From contig NZ_JAKRFI010000007.1 in assembly GCF_022348165.1 (NCBI RefSeq), positions 1 to 64,000 of the forward strand: DNA of 64,000 nt, read 5' to 3'. The DNA is from Halomonas sp. McH1-25. GTDB taxonomy: Bacteria; Pseudomonadota; Gammaproteobacteria; Pseudomonadales; Halomonadaceae. Below the pieces are notes generated by a model. That model saw nothing but the letters and a program-made list of their open reading frames with translations. It was not told the origin of the DNA and ran no database searches. Below, piece after piece: positions 16,126-27,317 of this stretch. A program made the position numbers and the translations under genes. Position 1 is the stretch's first letter, and each line of letters begins with the position of its first letter.

Positions 16126-18246
16126 GTGGCACGCAAGACTCCGCTTAAGCGTTACCGCAATATCGGTATCGTTGCTCACGTCGACGCCGGGAAGACCACC
16201 ACTACCGAGCGTGTCCTGTTCTATACCGGCCTGTCTCACAAGGTTGGCGAGGTTCATGAAGGCGCAGCCACCATGGACTGGATGGAGCAGGAGCAAGAGC
16301 GTGGTATCACTATCACCTCGGCGGCGACTACCTGCTTCTGGCAGGGCATGAGCAAGCAGTTCGACGAGCATCGTATCAACATCATCGATACGCCCGGGCA
16401 CGTCGACTTCACCATTGAGGTCGAGCGTTCGCTGCGTGTCCTCGACGGCGCCGTGGTCGTGCTGTGTGGTTCTTCCGGTGTGCAGCCGCAGACGGAAACC
16501 GTCTGGCGCCAGGCCAACAAGTACGAAGTTCCGCGCATGGTGTTCGTCAACAAGATGGACCGCGCCGGTGCCGACTTCTTCATGGTCGTCGATCAGCTCA
16601 AGCAGCGCCTGGGCGCCAACGCCGTGCCGATCCAGATCAACTGGGGCGCGGAAGAGGACTTCAAGGGCGTCATCGATCTGATCGAGATGAAGGCCATTCT
16701 TTGGGACGAAGATAACTTCGGCATGAACTACGAGCTCGTCGACATTCCGGCCGAGCTGCAGGAAACCGCTGAAAAGTATCGCGAAGAGATGGTCGAGGCG
16801 GCAGCCGAGGCGTCCGAAGAGCTCATGGACAAGTACCTCGAAGAGGGTGAGCTCTCCAAGGAAGACATCAAGGCCGGCCTGCGTCGTCGTACCCTAGATA
16901 ACGAAATCGTTCTGATCACCTGTGGTTCCGCGTTCAAGAACAAGGGCGTGCAGGCAGTGCTGGACGGTGTTATCGAGTACATGCCGTCGCCCACCGAGGT
17001 CAAGGCCATCGAGGGTGAGCTGGACGACAAGGATGGCACCATTGCGACGCGTGAGGCCGACGACAGCGCGCCTTTCGCTGCTCTGGCCTTCAAGATCGCC
17101 ACCGACCCGTTCGTCGGTACCCTGACCTTCATCCGGGTCTATTCCGGGGTGTTGAAGTCCGGCGATAGCGTCTATAACTCTGTCAAGCAGAAGAAAGAGC
17201 GCGTCGGCCGTATCGTCCAGATGCATGCCAACTCCCGCGAAGAGATCAAGGAAGTTCTGGCCGGCGACATCGCGGCCTGTATCGGCCTTAAGGATGTCAC
17301 CACCGGCGATACGCTGTGCGACATCAACGAGAAGATCGTTCTTGAGCGCATGGAGTTCCCGGATCCGGTCATCTCCGTGGCGGTGGAGCCGAAGTCCAAG
17401 GCTGACCAGGAGAAGATGGGCGTAGCACTGGGCAAGCTGGCTCAGGAAGATCCGTCTTTCCGCGTCAAGACCGACGAGGAAACCGGACAGACCATCATCT
17501 CCGGCATGGGTGAGCTGCACCTCGATATCATCGTCGACCGCATGCGTCGCGAGTTCAAGGTCGAGGCCAATATCGGCAAGCCGCAGGTGGCCTATCGCGA
17601 GACCATTCGCCATTCGGTCGAGCAGGAAGGCAAGTTCGTACGTCAGTCGGGCGGTCGCGGTCAGTACGGTCACGTATACCTGCGCATCGAGCCGCTGACG
17701 GCCGAAGACAAGGGCGAGGACGAGGAGATGCACTTCAAGTTCGCGTCCGAGATCGTCGGTGGCGTGGTTCCCAAGGAATACGTGCCGGCCGTCGAGAAAG
17801 GGGCCTATGAGCAGCTGCAGAACGGTGTCATCGCGGGTTACCCGATGATTGACGTCAAGGTTACGCTGTTCGACGGTTCCTACCACGACGTGGACTCTAA
17901 CGAGACCGCGTTCAAGATCGCCTCTTCCATGGCGATCAAGGAAGGTGCTCGCAAGGCCAAGGCAGTCCTGCTTGAGCCGGTGATGAAGGTAGAGGTCGTG
18001 ACCCCCGAAGATTTCATGGGTGATGTCATGGGCGACCTGAATCGTCGTCGTGGCCTTGTGCAGGGTATGGATGACTCTTCTTCCGGCAAGATCATCCGTG
18101 CCACGGTTCCGTTGGCTGAGATGTTCGGTTATGCGACCGATCTGCGTTCTCAGACCCAGGGCCGCGCAAGCTACACTATGGAGTTTGCGAATTACGAAGA
18201 GGCGCCGTCCAGCGTCGTCGAAGCCGTCATCAACCAGAACGGTTAA
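16126..18246 (+). CDS. fusA: Elongation factor G
   Basis: EF-G is the GTPase that drives translocation and, with RRF, ribosome recycling. The 706-residue protein starts at GTG with [19 protein letters not shown]. It has the P-loop [13 protein letters not shown], the switch-[11 protein letters not shown] and the NKMDR motif. Domain IV contains GGRGQYGHV. The length is normal. It lies 18 bases after rpsG in the str operon. Confidence 0.98.
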   Translation: MARKTPLKRYRNIGIVAHVDAGKTTTTERVLFYTGLSHKVGEVHEGAATMDWMEQEQERGITITSAATTCFWQGMSKQFDEHRINIIDTPGHVDFTIEVERSLRVLDGAVVVLCGSSGVQPQTETVWRQANKYEVPRMVFVNKMDRAGADFFMVVDQLKQRLGANAVPIQINWGAEEDFKGVIDLIEMKAILWDEDNFGMNYELVDIPAELQETAEKYREEMVEAAAEASEELMDKYLEEGELSKEDIKAGLRRRTLDNEIVLITCGSAFKNKGVQAVLDGVIEYMPSPTEVKAIEGELDDKDGTIATREADDSAPFAALAFKIATDPFVGTLTFIRVYSGVLKSGDSVYNSVKQKKERVGRIVQMHANSREEIKEVLAGDIAACIGLKDVTTGDTLCDINEKIVLERMEFPDPVISVAVEPKSKADQEKMGVALGKLAQEDPSFRVKTDEETGQTIISGMGELHLDIIVDRMRREFKVEANIGKPQVAYRETIRHSVEQEGKFVRQSGGRGQYGHVYLRIEPLTAEDKGEDEEMHFKFASEIVGGVVPKEYVPAVEKGAYEQLQNGVIAGYPMIDVKVTLFDGSYHDVDSNETAFKIASSMAIKEGARKAKAVLLEPVMKVEVVTPEDFMGDVMGDLNRRRGLVQGMDDSSSGKIIRATVPLAEMFGYATDLRSQTQGRASYTMEFANYEEAPSSVVEAVINQNG

Positions 18247-18275
18247 CCGTTAGCTAACGTAAAGAGGTTATAGCA

Positions 18276-19469
18276 GTGGCTAAGGAAAAATTTGAGCGTT
18301 CCAAACCGCACGTCAACGTCGGTACCATCGGTCACGTCGACCACGGCAAGACCACGCTGACTGCAGCTCTGACCCGTGTCTCCGCCGAGGTATTCGGTGG
18401 TGACTGGCGCGCCTTCGATACCATCGACAACGCTCCGGAAGAGCGTGAGCGTGGTATCACCATCGCGACTGCTCACGTCGAGTACCAGTCCGAGACGCGT
18501 CACTACGCCCACGTCGACTGCCCGGGGCACGCTGACTACGTCAAGAACATGATCACCGGTGCTGCCCAGATGGACGGCGCTATTCTGGTCTGTTCTGCCG
18601 CTGACGGCCCCATGCCGCAGACTCGCGAGCACATCCTGCTGTCTCGCCAGGTTGGCGTTCCATACATCGTCGTGTTCCTGAACAAGGCCGACATGGTCGA
18701 TGACGAAGAGCTGCTCGAACTGGTCGAGATGGAAGTTCGCGAACTTCTCGGCGAGTACGACTTCCCGGGTGACGACACGCCGATCATCATCGGTTCTGCA
18801 CTGATGGCTCTCGAAGGCAAGGATGACAACGGCATGGGTACCACTGCCGTTGCCAACCTGATCAAGGCGCTAGACGAGTACATCCCGGAGCCGGAGCGTG
18901 CCATCGACCAGCCGTTCCTGATGCCGATCGAAGACGTGTTCTCCATCTCCGGTCGCGGTACCGTCGTGACCGGCCGTGTCGAGCGCGGTATCGTTCGCAC
19001 CGGTGACGAAGTCGAGATCGTCGGTCTCAAGGACACCACCAAGACTACCGTTACCGGTGTCGAAATGTTCCGCAAGCTGCTCGACGAAGGTCGTGCTGGC
19101 GAGAACATCGGTGCTCTGCTGCGTGGTACCAAGCGTGACGACGTCGAGCGTGGTCAGGTCCTGGCCAAGCCGGGTTCCATTACTCCGCACACCGTCTTCG
19201 AATCCGAAGTCTACATCCTGTCCAAGGAGGAAGGTGGTCGTCACACGCCGTTCTTCAAGGGCTATCGTCCGCAGTTCTACTTCCGTACCACCGACGTAAC
19301 CGGTACCTGTGAGCTGCCGGAAGGCGTCGAGATGGTCATGCCTGGCGACAACGTCCAGATGACCGTCACCCTGATTGCACCGATCGCCATGGAAGACGGC
19401 CTGCGCTTCGCTATCCGCGAAGGCGGTCGTACCGTTGGCGCCGGTGTCGTCGCCAAGATCATCCAGTAA
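18276..19469 (+). CDS. tuf: Elongation factor Tu
   Basis: EF-Tu delivers aminoacyl-tRNA to the ribosome. The 397-residue protein starts at GTG with [20 protein letters not shown]. It shows the P-loop [28 protein letters not shown] and NKADMVDD. It corresponds to tufA at the end of the str operon. No second tuf copy occurs in the window, although relatives keep tufB between tRNA-Thr and tRNA-Trp. A strong terminator follows. Confidence 0.98.
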   Translation: MAKEKFERSKPHVNVGTIGHVDHGKTTLTAALTRVSAEVFGGDWRAFDTIDNAPEERERGITIATAHVEYQSETRHYAHVDCPGHADYVKNMITGAAQMDGAILVCSAADGPMPQTREHILLSRQVGVPYIVVFLNKADMVDDEELLELVEMEVRELLGEYDFPGDDTPIIIGSALMALEGKDDNGMGTTAVANLIKALDEYIPEPERAIDQPFLMPIEDVFSISGRGTVVTGRVERGIVRTGDEVEIVGLKDTTKTTVTGVEMFRKLLDEGRAGENIGALLRGTKRDDVERGQVLAKPGSITPHTVFESEVYILSKEEGGRHTPFFKGYRPQFYFRTTDVTGTCELPEGVEMVMPGDNVQMTVTLIAPIAMEDGLRFAIREGGRTVGAGVVAKIIQ

Positions 19470-19490
19470 GTCCTGGACTTCAGATGATCG

Positions 19491-19518
19491 AAGGGGGCTC
19501 CACAAGGAGCCCCCTTTC
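19491..19518 (+). terminator. Rho-independent terminator of the str operon
   Basis: A stem of AAGGGGGCTCC (19491-19501), loop ACAA and GGAGCCCCCTT (19506-19516), with a T run that overlaps the end of the arm. It lies 22 bases after the tuf stop. Confidence 0.85.
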
Positions 19519-19527
19519 TGCGCATGT

Positions 19528-19556
19528 TTGACTCTGCAAGTCTGCATGCCTATAAT
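19528..19556 (+). promoter_or_regulatory. S10 operon promoter
   Basis: TTGACT (19528-19533), an optimal 17-base spacer and a perfect TATAAT (19551-19556), then a GC-rich discriminator. It lies 65 bases before rpsJ, leaving a leader much shorter than the E. coli S10 leader that mediates L4 attenuation. Confidence 0.88.
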
Positions 19557-19620
19557 GCGCATCCTTTAAATGCGTGGGTAGGCGGCGAAGGCCGTCGACA
19601 TCCATTGGAGTTTAGGGCTA

Positions 19621-19932
19621 ATGCAGAACCAGAAGATTCGCATTCGGTTGAAAGCCTTCGACCACCGCCTGATCGATCAGTCCGCTCAAGAAATCGTGGA
19701 TACCGCGAAGCGAACTGGGGCTCAGGTGCGTGGACCGATTCCGCTGCCGACCAATCGTGAGCGTTATACCGTACTGATCTCTCCGCACGTCAATAAAGAC
19801 GCGCGCGACCAGTACGAAATTCGCACACACAAGCGCGTGCTCGATATCGTCGAGCCGACGGAAAAGACCGTCGATGCGCTGATGAAACTCGACCTCGCTG
19901 CTGGCGTGGACGTACAGATCAAGCTCGATTAA
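19621..19932 (+). CDS. rpsJ: 30S ribosomal protein S10 (NusE)
   Basis: S10 belongs to the 30S head and also acts as NusE in antitermination complexes with NusB and NusG. The 103-residue protein, starting [19 protein letters not shown], has the family length and the conserved [17 protein letters not shown] segment. It is the first gene of the S10 operon. Confidence 0.98.
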   Translation: MQNQKIRIRLKAFDHRLIDQSAQEIVDTAKRTGAQVRGPIPLPTNRERYTVLISPHVNKDARDQYEIRTHKRVLDIVEPTEKTVDALMKLDLAAGVDVQIKLD

Positions 19933-20014
19933 TCCACACTAGACACTTGCGGCAGGCTGCCTAGAGGCAGCATGGTCGCCACGCCGGGATGGCGTCACAC
20001 AATGTGCTAGTGGA
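19933..20014 (+). ncRNA. Structured spacer in the rpsJ-rplC gap (candidate cis-regulatory RNA)
   Basis: The 141-base gap between rpsJ and rplC starts with an element whose ends can pair: TCCAC, TAG, CAC and TTG after 19933 with CAA, GTG, CTA and GTGGA ending at 20014, with small bulges. Inside are two hairpins: GCTGCC (19956-19961) with GGCAGC (19966-19971), and CGCCA (19977-19981) with TGGCG (19990-19994). Together they resemble a three-way junction. No coding frame fills the gap. A role in L3/L4 control is only a proposal. Confidence 0.4.
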
Positions 20015-20073
20015 ATGCTCTGGAAAGGGCAGCCATAGCGGGTGATAGCCCCGTACACTATAGGAGACTGAAC

Positions 20074-20712
20074 ATGACTATCGGTTTAGTCGGTAAGAAG
20101 AGCGGTATGACCCGCATCTTCACCGAAGATGGCGCCTCCGTGCCCGTAACCGTTATCGAGGTTGAGCCTAATCGCGTGACTCGCGTCAAGAACGTCGAAA
20201 CCGACGGCTATAGCGCGATTCAGGTAACGACCGGCTCCCGCAAGTCCAAGCACCTGAGCAAGGCGGCTGCAGGCCAGTACGCCAAGGCAGGTGTCGAGGC
20301 TGGCCGTTCACTGATGGAGTTTCGCCTGTCCGAAGGCGAAGACGCTCCGCAAGTGGGTGGCGAACTCACCGTATCCCTCTTTGAAGCTGGTCAGAAGATC
20401 GATGTGACCGGCACCTCCAAGGGTAAGGGTTATCAAGGCGCCGTTAAGCGCTGGAATTTCCGTACCCAGGACATGACCCACGGCAACTCTCTGTCCCACC
20501 GTGCGCCTGGCTCCATCGGCCAGTGTCAGACCCCGGGTCGCGTATTCAAGGGCAAGAAGATGGCCGGTCAGATGGGCAATGCCCGTACCACCGTCCAGAG
20601 CCTGGAAGTCGTACGCGTCGATGCTGAACGTAACCTGCTGCTCGTCAAGGGCGCTGTTCCCGGTGCACCGGGTAGCGACGTGATCGTTCGCAGTGCCGTG
20701 AAAGCTCGCTGA
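20074..20712 (+). CDS. rplC: 50S ribosomal protein L3
   Basis: L3 is an early assembly protein near the peptidyl transferase centre. The 212-residue protein starts [16 protein letters not shown]. It contains the extension with [19 protein letters not shown], including the Gln of the site methylated in E. coli, and [20 protein letters not shown]. The ATG follows TAGGAG. Confidence 0.98.
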   Translation: MTIGLVGKKSGMTRIFTEDGASVPVTVIEVEPNRVTRVKNVETDGYSAIQVTTGSRKSKHLSKAAAGQYAKAGVEAGRSLMEFRLSEGEDAPQVGGELTVSLFEAGQKIDVTGTSKGKGYQGAVKRWNFRTQDMTHGNSLSHRAPGSIGQCQTPGRVFKGKKMAGQMGNARTTVQSLEVVRVDAERNLLLVKGAVPGAPGSDVIVRSAVKAR

Positions 20713-20725
20713 GGGGTAATTACCG

Positions 20726-21331
20726 ATGAATCTGAATCTTGCAGGTGCCGGCGGTACCGTCGAAGTCGCCGACGCAACCTTTGGCAAAGAATTCAATGAG
20801 GCGCTGGTTCACCAGGTGGTCACTGCCTATCTGGCGGGTGGTCGTCAGGGTACTCGCGCCCAGAAGACCCGTTCTGAAGTCAGCGGCGGTGGCAAGAAGC
20901 CGTGGCGTCAGAAGGGTACCGGCCGTGCCCGCGCCGGTACCATCCGTTCGCCGATCTGGCGCAGCGGTGGTGTGACCTTTGCGGCGCGTCCGCAGGATTA
21001 CACCCAGAAGGTCAACCGCAAGATGTATCGCGCAGCGATGCGTTCGATCCTCTCGGAGCTGGTTCGCCAGGAGCGCCTGGTGGCCGTCGAGGAGTTCGTC
21101 GTTGATGCGCCGAAGACCAAGCAGTTGGTTGCCAAGCTCAAGGAGCTGGGTCTGGAGAAGGTGCTTATCGTCACCGAGGAAGTCGACGAGAAGCTTTATC
21201 TGGCCGCACGCAACATTCCCAACGTGGATGTCGTGGATGTCGCCGCTGCCGATCCGGTGAGTCTGGTTGCCTTTGACAAGGTGCTGGTCACCGTCTCCGC
21301 TCTGCGCAAATTCGAGGAGAAGTTGGCATGA
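20726..21331 (+). CDS. rplD: 50S ribosomal protein L4
   Basis: L4 lines the exit tunnel and in E. coli also represses the S10 operon by attenuation. The 201-residue protein has the tunnel loop with [20 protein letters not shown] and the family length. Its stop overlaps the rplW start by 4 bases. Confidence 0.98.
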   Translation: MNLNLAGAGGTVEVADATFGKEFNEALVHQVVTAYLAGGRQGTRAQKTRSEVSGGGKKPWRQKGTGRARAGTIRSPIWRSGGVTFAARPQDYTQKVNRKMYRAAMRSILSELVRQERLVAVEEFVVDAPKTKQLVAKLKELGLEKVLIVTEEVDEKLYLAARNIPNVDVVDVAAADPVSLVAFDKVLVTVSALRKFEEKLA

Positions 21332-21624
21332 ACCAGGAACGCGTATTCAAGGTTCTGCTCGGCCCGCACATGACCGAGAAGGCCGCATTCGCCGCCGAAA
21401 ACAACCAGTACGTGTTCAAGGTGGCCCAGGACGCAACCAAGCCCGAGATCAAGAAGGCCGTCGAGGCGCTCTTCGGCAAGAAGGTCGATCGGGTTCAGGT
21501 CCTGAACATGAAGGGCAAGACCAAGCGTACCGTGCATGGCACTGGTTTGCGCAAGGGCTACCGCAAAGCCTACGTTAAGCTGGCTGCGGGCGAGACCCTC
21601 GAAGACTTCTCTGGCGCCGAATAA
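21328..21624 (+). CDS. rplW: 50S ribosomal protein L23
   Basis: L23 sits at the exit of the peptide tunnel and docks trigger factor and SRP. The 98-residue protein has [21 protein letters not shown] and [19 protein letters not shown]. Its ATG lies within an ATGA overlap with rplD, showing translational coupling. Confidence 0.98.
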   Translation: MNQERVFKVLLGPHMTEKAAFAAENNQYVFKVAQDATKPEIKKAVEALFGKKVDRVQVLNMKGKTKRTVHGTGLRKGYRKAYVKLAAGETLEDFSGAE

Positions 21625-21641
21625 GGGCAGGAGTACGGATC

Positions 21642-22469
21642 ATGGCAGTAGTTAAGACCAAACCCACATCCGCCGGTCGTCGCCACGTCGTCAAGATCGT
21701 TGGCGAGGAACTGTACAAGGGCCGCGCTTACGCGCCGCTGCTCGAAAAACAGTCCAAGTCTGGTGGCCGTAACAACCACGGTCGCATCACCACCCGCCAC
21801 GTGGGCGGTGGGCACCGTCAGCACTATCGTCTGGTCGACTTCAAGCGCACCAAGGATGGCGTTCCGGCCATCGTCGAGCGCCTGGAACACGACCCGAACC
21901 GCAGTGCACACATTGCCCTGCTGAAGTACATGGACGGCGAGCGCCGCTACATCATCGCGCCCAAGGGCGTGAGCGCTGGCGACAAGCTCGAGTCCGGTGT
22001 CAATGCAGCGATCAAGAAGGGCAATTGCCTGCCGCTGCGCAATATCCCGGTGGGCTCCACCGTACACTGCATCGAGCTCAAGCCCGGCAAGGGTGCGCAG
22101 ATCGCTCGCAGTGCCGGTGCCAGCGCCCAGCTGGTCGCTCGCGAAGGCAACTACGCCACCCTGCGTCTGCGCTCCGGCGAGATGCGCAAGGTACTGGCCG
22201 AGTGCCGTGCCACCCTCGGCGAAGTGAGCAACTCAGAGCACAGCCTCCGTCAATTGGGCAAGGCCGGTGCCAAACGCTGGCGCGGTGTGCGTCCGACTGT
22301 TCGCGGTGTCGCGATGAACCCGGTGGATCACCCGCACGGTGGCGGTGAAGGCCGTACCAGTGGCGGTCGTCATCCGGTCTCGCCGTGGGGTGTCCCGACC
22401 AAGGGCCACAAGACCCGCAAGAACAAGCGCACCGATAAGCTGATCGTTCGTCGCCGCAAGGCCAAGTAA
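21642..22469 (+). CDS. rplB: 50S ribosomal protein L2
   Basis: L2 is needed for subunit association and peptidyl transfer. The 275-residue protein contains [20 protein letters not shown] and the C-terminal signature [17 protein letters not shown] with the functionally key histidine. The length matches E. coli (273). Confidence 0.99.
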   Translation: MAVVKTKPTSAGRRHVVKIVGEELYKGRAYAPLLEKQSKSGGRNNHGRITTRHVGGGHRQHYRLVDFKRTKDGVPAIVERLEHDPNRSAHIALLKYMDGERRYIIAPKGVSAGDKLESGVNAAIKKGNCLPLRNIPVGSTVHCIELKPGKGAQIARSAGASAQLVAREGNYATLRLRSGEMRKVLAECRATLGEVSNSEHSLRQLGKAGAKRWRGVRPTVRGVAMNPVDHPHGGGEGRTSGGRHPVSPWGVPTKGHKTRKNKRTDKLIVRRRKAK

Positions 22470-22491
22470 CAGACTTTAAGAGGTAACGGCT

Positions 22492-22767
22492 GTGCCACGT
22501 TCACTGAAGAAAGGTCCTTTTATTGACCTTCATCTGCTGAGGAAGGTTGAGACTGCAGTGGAGAAGAACGACCGCAAACCGATCAAGACCTGGTCGCGTC
22601 GTTCCATGATCCTGCCCAACATGGTCGGGCTCACCATTGCCGTCCATAACGGTCGCCAACATGTCCCGGTGCATGTCTCCGAGGAAATGGTTGGCCACAA
22701 GCTGGGCGAATTCGCTGCTACCCGCACCTACCGCGGCCATGCGGCGGACAAGAAAGCCAAACGGTAA
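22492..22767 (+). CDS. rpsS: 30S ribosomal protein S19
   Basis: S19 binds in the 30S head next to S13. The 91-residue protein begins at GTG ([16 protein letters not shown]) after AAGAGG. It contains [22 protein letters not shown] and [16 protein letters not shown], as expected for the family. Confidence 0.98.
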   Translation: MPRSLKKGPFIDLHLLRKVETAVEKNDRKPIKTWSRRSMILPNMVGLTIAVHNGRQHVPVHVSEEMVGHKLGEFAATRTYRGHAADKKAKR

Positions 22768-22785
22768 GCCAGAGAGGATTGAGAG

Positions 22786-23118
22786 ATGGAAGTCACAGCT
22801 AAGCTGCGTGGCGCTCGTTTATCCGCCCAGAAGGCCCGTTTGGTGGCTGACCAGGTGCGCGGTAAACCGGTCGCCGAGGCGCTCGACCTGCTGGCCTTCT
22901 CACCGAAGAAGGCTGCCAAGCTGGTCAAGAAGGTGCTTCAGTCCGCCATTGCTAACGCGGAAGAAAATAACGGCATGGACATTGACGAGCTGCGTGTCTC
23001 GACCATCTGCGTCGATGAGGGCATGACGCTCAAGCGCATCCAGCCGCGCGCCAAGGGCCGTGCGGATCGCATTTTGAAGCGCACTTGCCACATCACCGTC
23101 AAGGTAGCCGAGAAGTAG
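22786..23118 (+). CDS. rplV: 50S ribosomal protein L22
   Basis: L22 lines the peptide exit tunnel. The 110-residue protein contains [20 protein letters not shown] and the hairpin tip region [19 protein letters not shown]. The length is that of E. coli L22. No macrolide-type deletion is seen in the loop. Confidence 0.98.
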   Translation: MEVTAKLRGARLSAQKARLVADQVRGKPVAEALDLLAFSPKKAAKLVKKVLQSAIANAEENNGMDIDELRVSTICVDEGMTLKRIQPRAKGRADRILKRTCHITVKVAEK

Positions 23119-23129
23119 GAGTCGACCAG

Positions 23130-23831
23130 ATGGGTCAGAAAGTAAATCCGACAGGCATTCGTCTCGGTATCGTCAAGGACCATACATCGGTCTGGTATGC
23201 CGAGCGCGGTGCTTATGCCGACAAGCTGAATAACGATCTCGAAGTGCGTCGCTTCCTGGAGCAGCGTCTCAAAAACGCCTCCGTGAGCCGCATCACTATC
23301 GAGCGCCCCGCTAATAATGCGCGTATCACTATCCACACGGCACGTCCGGGGATCGTGATCGGCAAGAAGGGTGAGGACGTCGATCGTCTGCGTCGCGAAG
23401 TCACCGAGATGATGGGCGTGCCCGTTCACGTCAACATCGAGGAAGTTCGCAAGCCCGAACTCGACGCAGCGCTCGTCGCTCAGAATATCGCCGGCCAGCT
23501 GGAGCGCCGCGTGATGTTCCGCCGCGCCATGAAGCGTGCCGTCCAGAACGCCATGCGTCTGGGTGCCGGCGGCATCAAGGTGCAGCTGTCCGGCCGCCTC
23601 GGTGGTGCAGAAATCGCACGTACCGAGTGGTATCGCGAAGGTCGTGTGCCGCTGCACACCCTGCGCGCGGACATCGACTACGCGACCTACGAAGCGCACA
23701 CCACCTATGGCGTTATCGGCGTCAAAGTGTGGGTCTTCAAGGGTGAAATCCTCGGGGGCATCGAAGAGGTGCGTGCCAAGCAGAAGCAGCCGCAAGGCCA
23801 GCCCGCGCCCAAGAAGAAAGGTTCCAAGTAA
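23130..23831 (+). CDS. rpsC: 30S ribosomal protein S3
   Basis: S3 lies at the mRNA entry of the 30S subunit. The ATG at 23130, after AGGAG, gives [15 protein letters not shown], the conserved start, and 233 residues; the longer open frame upstream lies in rplV. The KH domain motif [16 protein letters not shown] is present. Confidence 0.98.
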   Translation: MGQKVNPTGIRLGIVKDHTSVWYAERGAYADKLNNDLEVRRFLEQRLKNASVSRITIERPANNARITIHTARPGIVIGKKGEDVDRLRREVTEMMGVPVHVNIEEVRKPELDAALVAQNIAGQLERRVMFRRAMKRAVQNAMRLGAGGIKVQLSGRLGGAEIARTEWYREGRVPLHTLRADIDYATYEAHTTYGVIGVKVWVFKGEILGGIEEVRAKQKQPQGQPAPKKKGSK

Positions 23832-23846
23832 GGGGAGATGTAGTCG

Positions 23847-24260
23847 ATGTTGCAACCCAAGCGTACTAAATTCCGCAAGATGCAGAAGGGCCGCAACCGT
23901 GGCCTGGCGCATCGCGGAAGCAAGGTGAGCTTCGGCGAGTACGGTCTCAAGGCCACGGGTCGCGGTCGTATCACCGCCCGTCAGATCGAAGCCGGCCGTC
24001 GTGCCATTACCCGTCACGTCAAGCGTGGCGGCAAGATCTGGATTCGCGTCTTCCCGGACAAGCCGATTACCAACAAGCCGTTGGAAGTCCGTATGGGTAA
24101 GGGTAAGGGCTCCGTCGAGTACTGGGTCGCCCAGATTCAGCCGGGCAAGGTGCTCTACGAAATCGAAGGCGTTTCCGAGGAGTTGGCGCGTGAAGCGTTC
24201 TCCCTGGCGGCGCAGAAGATGCCCGTATCCACCACCTTTGTGAAACGGACGGTGATGTGA
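23847..24260 (+). CDS. rplP: 50S ribosomal protein L16
   Basis: L16 is a late assembly protein at the A-site side of the large subunit. The 137-residue protein starts [19 protein letters not shown] and carries [18 protein letters not shown] and [13 protein letters not shown]. It overlaps the rpmC start by one base. Confidence 0.98.
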   Translation: MLQPKRTKFRKMQKGRNRGLAHRGSKVSFGEYGLKATGRGRITARQIEAGRRAITRHVKRGGKIWIRVFPDKPITNKPLEVRMGKGKGSVEYWVAQIQPGKVLYEIEGVSEELAREAFSLAAQKMPVSTTFVKRTVM

Positions 24261-24451
24261 TGAAAGCCCAGGAAATTCGTGAAAAGTCAGTCGAAGCGCT
24301 GCAGGAGCAGCTTTTCGAGCTCCTCCGCGAGCAGTTCAACCTGCGCATGCAGAAGGCCACCGGCCAACTGAGCCAGACTCATCTGCTCAAGCAGGTACGC
24401 CGGGATATCGCCCGCGTGAAGACTGTGCTCAACGAGAAGGCAGGTGACTGA
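24260..24451 (+). CDS. rpmC: 50S ribosomal protein L29
   Basis: L29 is a small protein near the exit tunnel. The ATG at 24260 gives [19 protein letters not shown] and 63 residues, matching E. coli L29; a GTG one codon earlier is possible. The C-terminal [16 protein letters not shown] is characteristic. It overlaps the rplP stop by one base. Confidence 0.97.
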   Translation: MKAQEIREKSVEALQEQLFELLREQFNLRMQKATGQLSQTHLLKQVRRDIARVKTVLNEKAGD

Positions 24452-24452
24452 G

Positions 24453-24713
24453 ATGGCCGAAGAGAAGAAAGCCCGTACGCTCACCGGCAAGGTGGTGAGC
24501 GACAAGATGGACAAGTCCATCGTCGTAATGATCGAACGCCGCGAGCGTCATCCGATCTATGGCAAGTACGTTAAGCGCTCCACCAAGCTGCACGCCCACG
24601 ACGAGGCGAACCAGGCGAAGCAGGGCGATACGGTGTCCATCGCGGAATGCCGCCCGCTGTCGAAGAAAAAGGCCTGGACGCTGGTCGAGGTGGTCGAACA
24701 GTCCAAGGGCTGA
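24453..24713 (+). CDS. rpsQ: 30S ribosomal protein S17
   Basis: S17 is a primary 16S rRNA binder. The ATG at 24453 gives [20 protein letters not shown] and 86 residues; a GTG at 24444 would add three residues inside rpmC and is less likely. The motif [14 protein letters not shown] is typical. It is the last gene of the S10 operon order. Confidence 0.97.
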   Translation: MAEEKKARTLTGKVVSDKMDKSIVVMIERRERHPIYGKYVKRSTKLHAHDEANQAKQGDTVSIAECRPLSKKKAWTLVEVVEQSKG

Positions 24714-24767
24714 GTTCGAGACACGCCTCAAGAGCCAGTGCAGCCAGATTAGGTTTGGAGAAAACCG

Positions 24768-25139
24768 ATGATTCAGACACAGACAATGCTGGATGTCGCC
24801 GACAACAGCGGCGCGCGCCGGGTGCAATGCATCAAGGTGCTGGGCGGTTCTCACCGCCGTTACGCCCGCGTGGGTGACATCATCAAGGTAACGGTGAAGG
24901 AAGCCATTCCGCGTGGCAAGGTCAAGAAAGGCCAGGTCATGAAAGCGGTCGTGGTGCGTACGCGCAGCGGTATCCGTCGTCCCGACGGTTCGCTGATTCG
25001 CTTCGATGGAAATGCGGCGGTTTTGTTGAACAACACCAACGAACAGCCGATCGGTACCCGTATCTTCGGGCCGGTAACTCGTGAGCTTCGTACCGAGAAG
25101 TTCATGAAGATCATTTCCTTGGCGCCTGAAGTGCTGTAA
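24768..25139 (+). CDS. rplN: 50S ribosomal protein L14
   Basis: L14 contacts the small subunit and RsfS. The 123-residue protein starts [19 protein letters not shown] and ends with [18 protein letters not shown], both diagnostic. It is the first gene of the spc operon order. No separate promoter is obvious in the 54-base gap before it, so read-through from the S10 genes is likely. Confidence 0.98.
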   Translation: MIQTQTMLDVADNSGARRVQCIKVLGGSHRRYARVGDIIKVTVKEAIPRGKVKKGQVMKAVVVRTRSGIRRPDGSLIRFDGNAAVLLNNTNEQPIGTRIFGPVTRELRTEKFMKIISLAPEVL

Positions 25140-25153
25140 GGAGCGAGGCGGAT

Positions 25154-25471
25154 ATGCAAAAGATCAAACGTGACGATGAAGTGATCGTCATTGCCGGCAA
25201 GGACAAGGGTAAGCGTGGCACGATCAAGCGCGTCCTCAAGGACGGTCGCTATGTCGTGTCGGGTGTGAACATGATCAAGCGTCACACCAAGCCCAACCCC
25301 ATGCTGGGCAACCAGGGGGGTATCGTCGAGCGCGAGGCTCCGATTCACGCGTCCAACGTGGCCATCTTCAATGCGGAGACCGGCAAAGCGGATCGCGTCG
25401 GCTTCCAGATGTCGGAAGACGGTACCAAGGTACGTATCTACAAGTCGACGCAGAAGCAGATCGACGCCTAA
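25154..25471 (+). CDS. rplX: 50S ribosomal protein L24
   Basis: L24 starts assembly of the large subunit. The 105-residue protein has the KOW motif near the N-terminus ([17 protein letters not shown]) and the [12 protein letters not shown] segment. It is followed after 18 bases by rplE. Confidence 0.98.
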   Translation: MQKIKRDDEVIVIAGKDKGKRGTIKRVLKDGRYVVSGVNMIKRHTKPNPMLGNQGGIVEREAPIHASNVAIFNAETGKADRVGFQMSEDGTKVRIYKSTQKQIDA

Positions 25472-25489
25472 CGCGAGTCGGATAGCAAA

Positions 25490-26029
25490 ATGGCGAACTT
25501 GAAAGAACGTTATCAGAACGAGGTGGTGGCTCAACTCCAAGAGCAGTTCAGCTACGCCAACGTGATGCAGGTGCCCCGGATCACCAAGGTGACCCTGAAC
25601 ATGGGTATCGGCGACGCGACCAGCGACAAAAAGCTGATCGACAATGCCATCGGTGACCTGGAGAAGCTTTCCGGTCAGAAGCCGTTGGTGACCAAGGCGC
25701 GCAAGTCCATCGCTGGCTTCAAGGTCCGCGAAGGATGGCCGATCGGGATCAAGGTGACCCTGCGCAGCGAGCGCATGTGGGACTTCCTGGATCGCCTGGT
25801 CAACATCGCGATTCCCCGTGTTCGCGACTTCCGCGGTTTGAACCCGAAGTCGTTCGACGGGCGTGGCAACTATTCAATGGGTGTGCGTGAGCAGATCATC
25901 TTCCCCGAGCTCGAGTATGATAAGATCGATCGAATTCGTGGGCTGGATGTCACTATCACCACCACTGCCAACAGCGATGAAGAAGGCCGTGCGCTGCTGA
26001 GCGCGCTGAACTTCCCGTTCAAGAAATAA
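25490..26029 (+). CDS. rplE: 50S ribosomal protein L5
   Basis: L5 binds 5S rRNA and contacts the 30S head. The 179-residue protein includes [15 protein letters not shown], the [16 protein letters not shown] segment and [17 protein letters not shown]. The length equals that of E. coli L5. Confidence 0.98.
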   Translation: MANLKERYQNEVVAQLQEQFSYANVMQVPRITKVTLNMGIGDATSDKKLIDNAIGDLEKLSGQKPLVTKARKSIAGFKVREGWPIGIKVTLRSERMWDFLDRLVNIAIPRVRDFRGLNPKSFDGRGNYSMGVREQIIFPELEYDKIDRIRGLDVTITTTANSDEEGRALLSALNFPFKK

Positions 26030-26039
26030 GGGTGGGATC

Positions 26040-26345
26040 ATGGCAAAGAAAAGCATGATAGAGCGTGAGCTCAAGCGCGCGAAGCTGGTCGACAAATATG
26101 CCGCCAAGCGTGCCGAGCTCAAGGCAATTATCAACAGTGTTGACACTTCTGACGAAGAGCGCTTCGACGCCCAGCTCAAGCTGCAGTCGTTGCCGCGCGA
26201 CTCCAGCCCGGTTCGTCGGCGTAACCGCTGCCGCATGACCGGTCGTCCGCACGGCTACTACAACAAGTTCGGGCTGGCCCGTAACAAGCTGCGTGAAGCC
26301 GCCATGCGTGGCGACGTTCCCGGACTCAAGAAGTCCAGCTGGTAA
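26040..26345 (+). CDS. rpsN: 30S ribosomal protein S14 (zinc-independent form)
   Basis: S14 belongs to the 30S head. This 101-residue protein lacks the CxxC...CxxC zinc motif of short S14 and has the longer zinc-independent form, with [20 protein letters not shown] at the C-terminal half. Because it needs no zinc, it should work under zinc limitation. Confidence 0.97.
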   Translation: MAKKSMIERELKRAKLVDKYAAKRAELKAIINSVDTSDEERFDAQLKLQSLPRDSSPVRRRNRCRMTGRPHGYYNKFGLARNKLREAAMRGDVPGLKKSSW

Positions 26346-26375
26346 CGCCACGTCGAGAATCAGGAGCGCAACGTA

Positions 26376-26768
26376 ATGAGCATGCAAGATACTCTGGCGG
26401 ATATGTTCACTCGTATCCGCAATGCGCAGATGGCCACCAAGGAGGCGGTTACCATGCCGTCTTCCAAGCTCAAGGTAGAAGTGGCCCGCGTACTCAAAGA
26501 AGAGGGCTACATTGGCGACTATACCGTCGCTGAAGGTGCCAAGCCCGAACTGTCCGTCACTCTCAAGTACTTTGAGGGCAAGCCGGTCATCGAACACATT
26601 CAGCGTGTGTCCAAGCCTTCCCTGCGTCAGTACAAGGGCAAGGATGCATTGCCGAAAGTCGCCGATGGCCTGGGTGTCGCGATCGTTTCCACCTCCAAGG
26701 GCGTGATGACCGATCGTGCGGCACGTCATGCTGGTGTCGGTGGTGAAGTCCTCTGCACCGTATTCTAG
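26376..26768 (+). CDS. rpsH: 30S ribosomal protein S8
   Basis: S8 binds the central 16S domain and in E. coli represses the spc operon. The 130-residue protein starts [19 protein letters not shown] and ends with the conserved [13 protein letters not shown]. It lies between rpsN and rplF. Confidence 0.98.
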   Translation: MSMQDTLADMFTRIRNAQMATKEAVTMPSSKLKVEVARVLKEEGYIGDYTVAEGAKPELSVTLKYFEGKPVIEHIQRVSKPSLRQYKGKDALPKVADGLGVAIVSTSKGVMTDRAARHAGVGGEVLCTVF

Positions 26769-26777
26769 GAGTTTGGA

Positions 26778-27308
26778 ATGTCCCGCGTAGCCAAATATCC
26801 GGTTAAATTGCCGAACGGCGTCGAGGTCAAATTCGACGGCGATCAGCTCACCGTCAAGGGTGGCCAGGGCTCACTGAGCATGACCGTTCACCCTGACGTG
26901 GTGATCGGTCAGGAGGAAGGCCAACTGACCTTCACTCCGAGCGAGACCGCCAAGAGCTGGGCAATGGTCGGTACCTCACGTGCACTGGTCCAGAATATGG
27001 TCACCGGTGTCTCCGAGGGCTTCACCAAGTCCCTCGAGATCAATGGCGTCGGCTATCGTGCCCAGGCAAGTGGCAAGACGCTCAACCTGACACTCGGCTT
27101 CTCGCACCCGGTCGAATACACGCTGCCTGAAGGTGTCACGGCGGAAACGCCCAAGAACACCACCATCGTGCTCAAGAGCGCGAACAAGCAGCAGCTCGGC
27201 CAGGTCGCGGCGGAAATCCGCGCCTTCCGTCCGCCCGAACCCTACAAGGGCAAGGGTATCCGGTACGGCGACGAGCAGGTCCGCCGCAAAGAAGCCAAGA
27301 AGAAGTAA
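26778..27308 (+). CDS. rplF: 50S ribosomal protein L6
   Basis: L6 lies near the sarcin-ricin loop. The 176-residue protein has two repeated L6 domains and the C-terminal signature [20 protein letters not shown]. Length and start ([17 protein letters not shown]) fit the family. Confidence 0.98.
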   Translation: MSRVAKYPVKLPNGVEVKFDGDQLTVKGGQGSLSMTVHPDVVIGQEEGQLTFTPSETAKSWAMVGTSRALVQNMVTGVSEGFTKSLEINGVGYRAQASGKTLNLTLGFSHPVEYTLPEGVTAETPKNTTIVLKSANKQQLGQVAAEIRAFRPPEPYKGKGIRYGDEQVRRKEAKKK

Positions 27309-27317
27309 GGCAGGGTT

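Noticed and set aside
20015..20073. Internal promoter ahead of rplC (TACACTAT)
   Set aside because: No matching -35 box at acceptable spacing; the sequence is better explained as leader.
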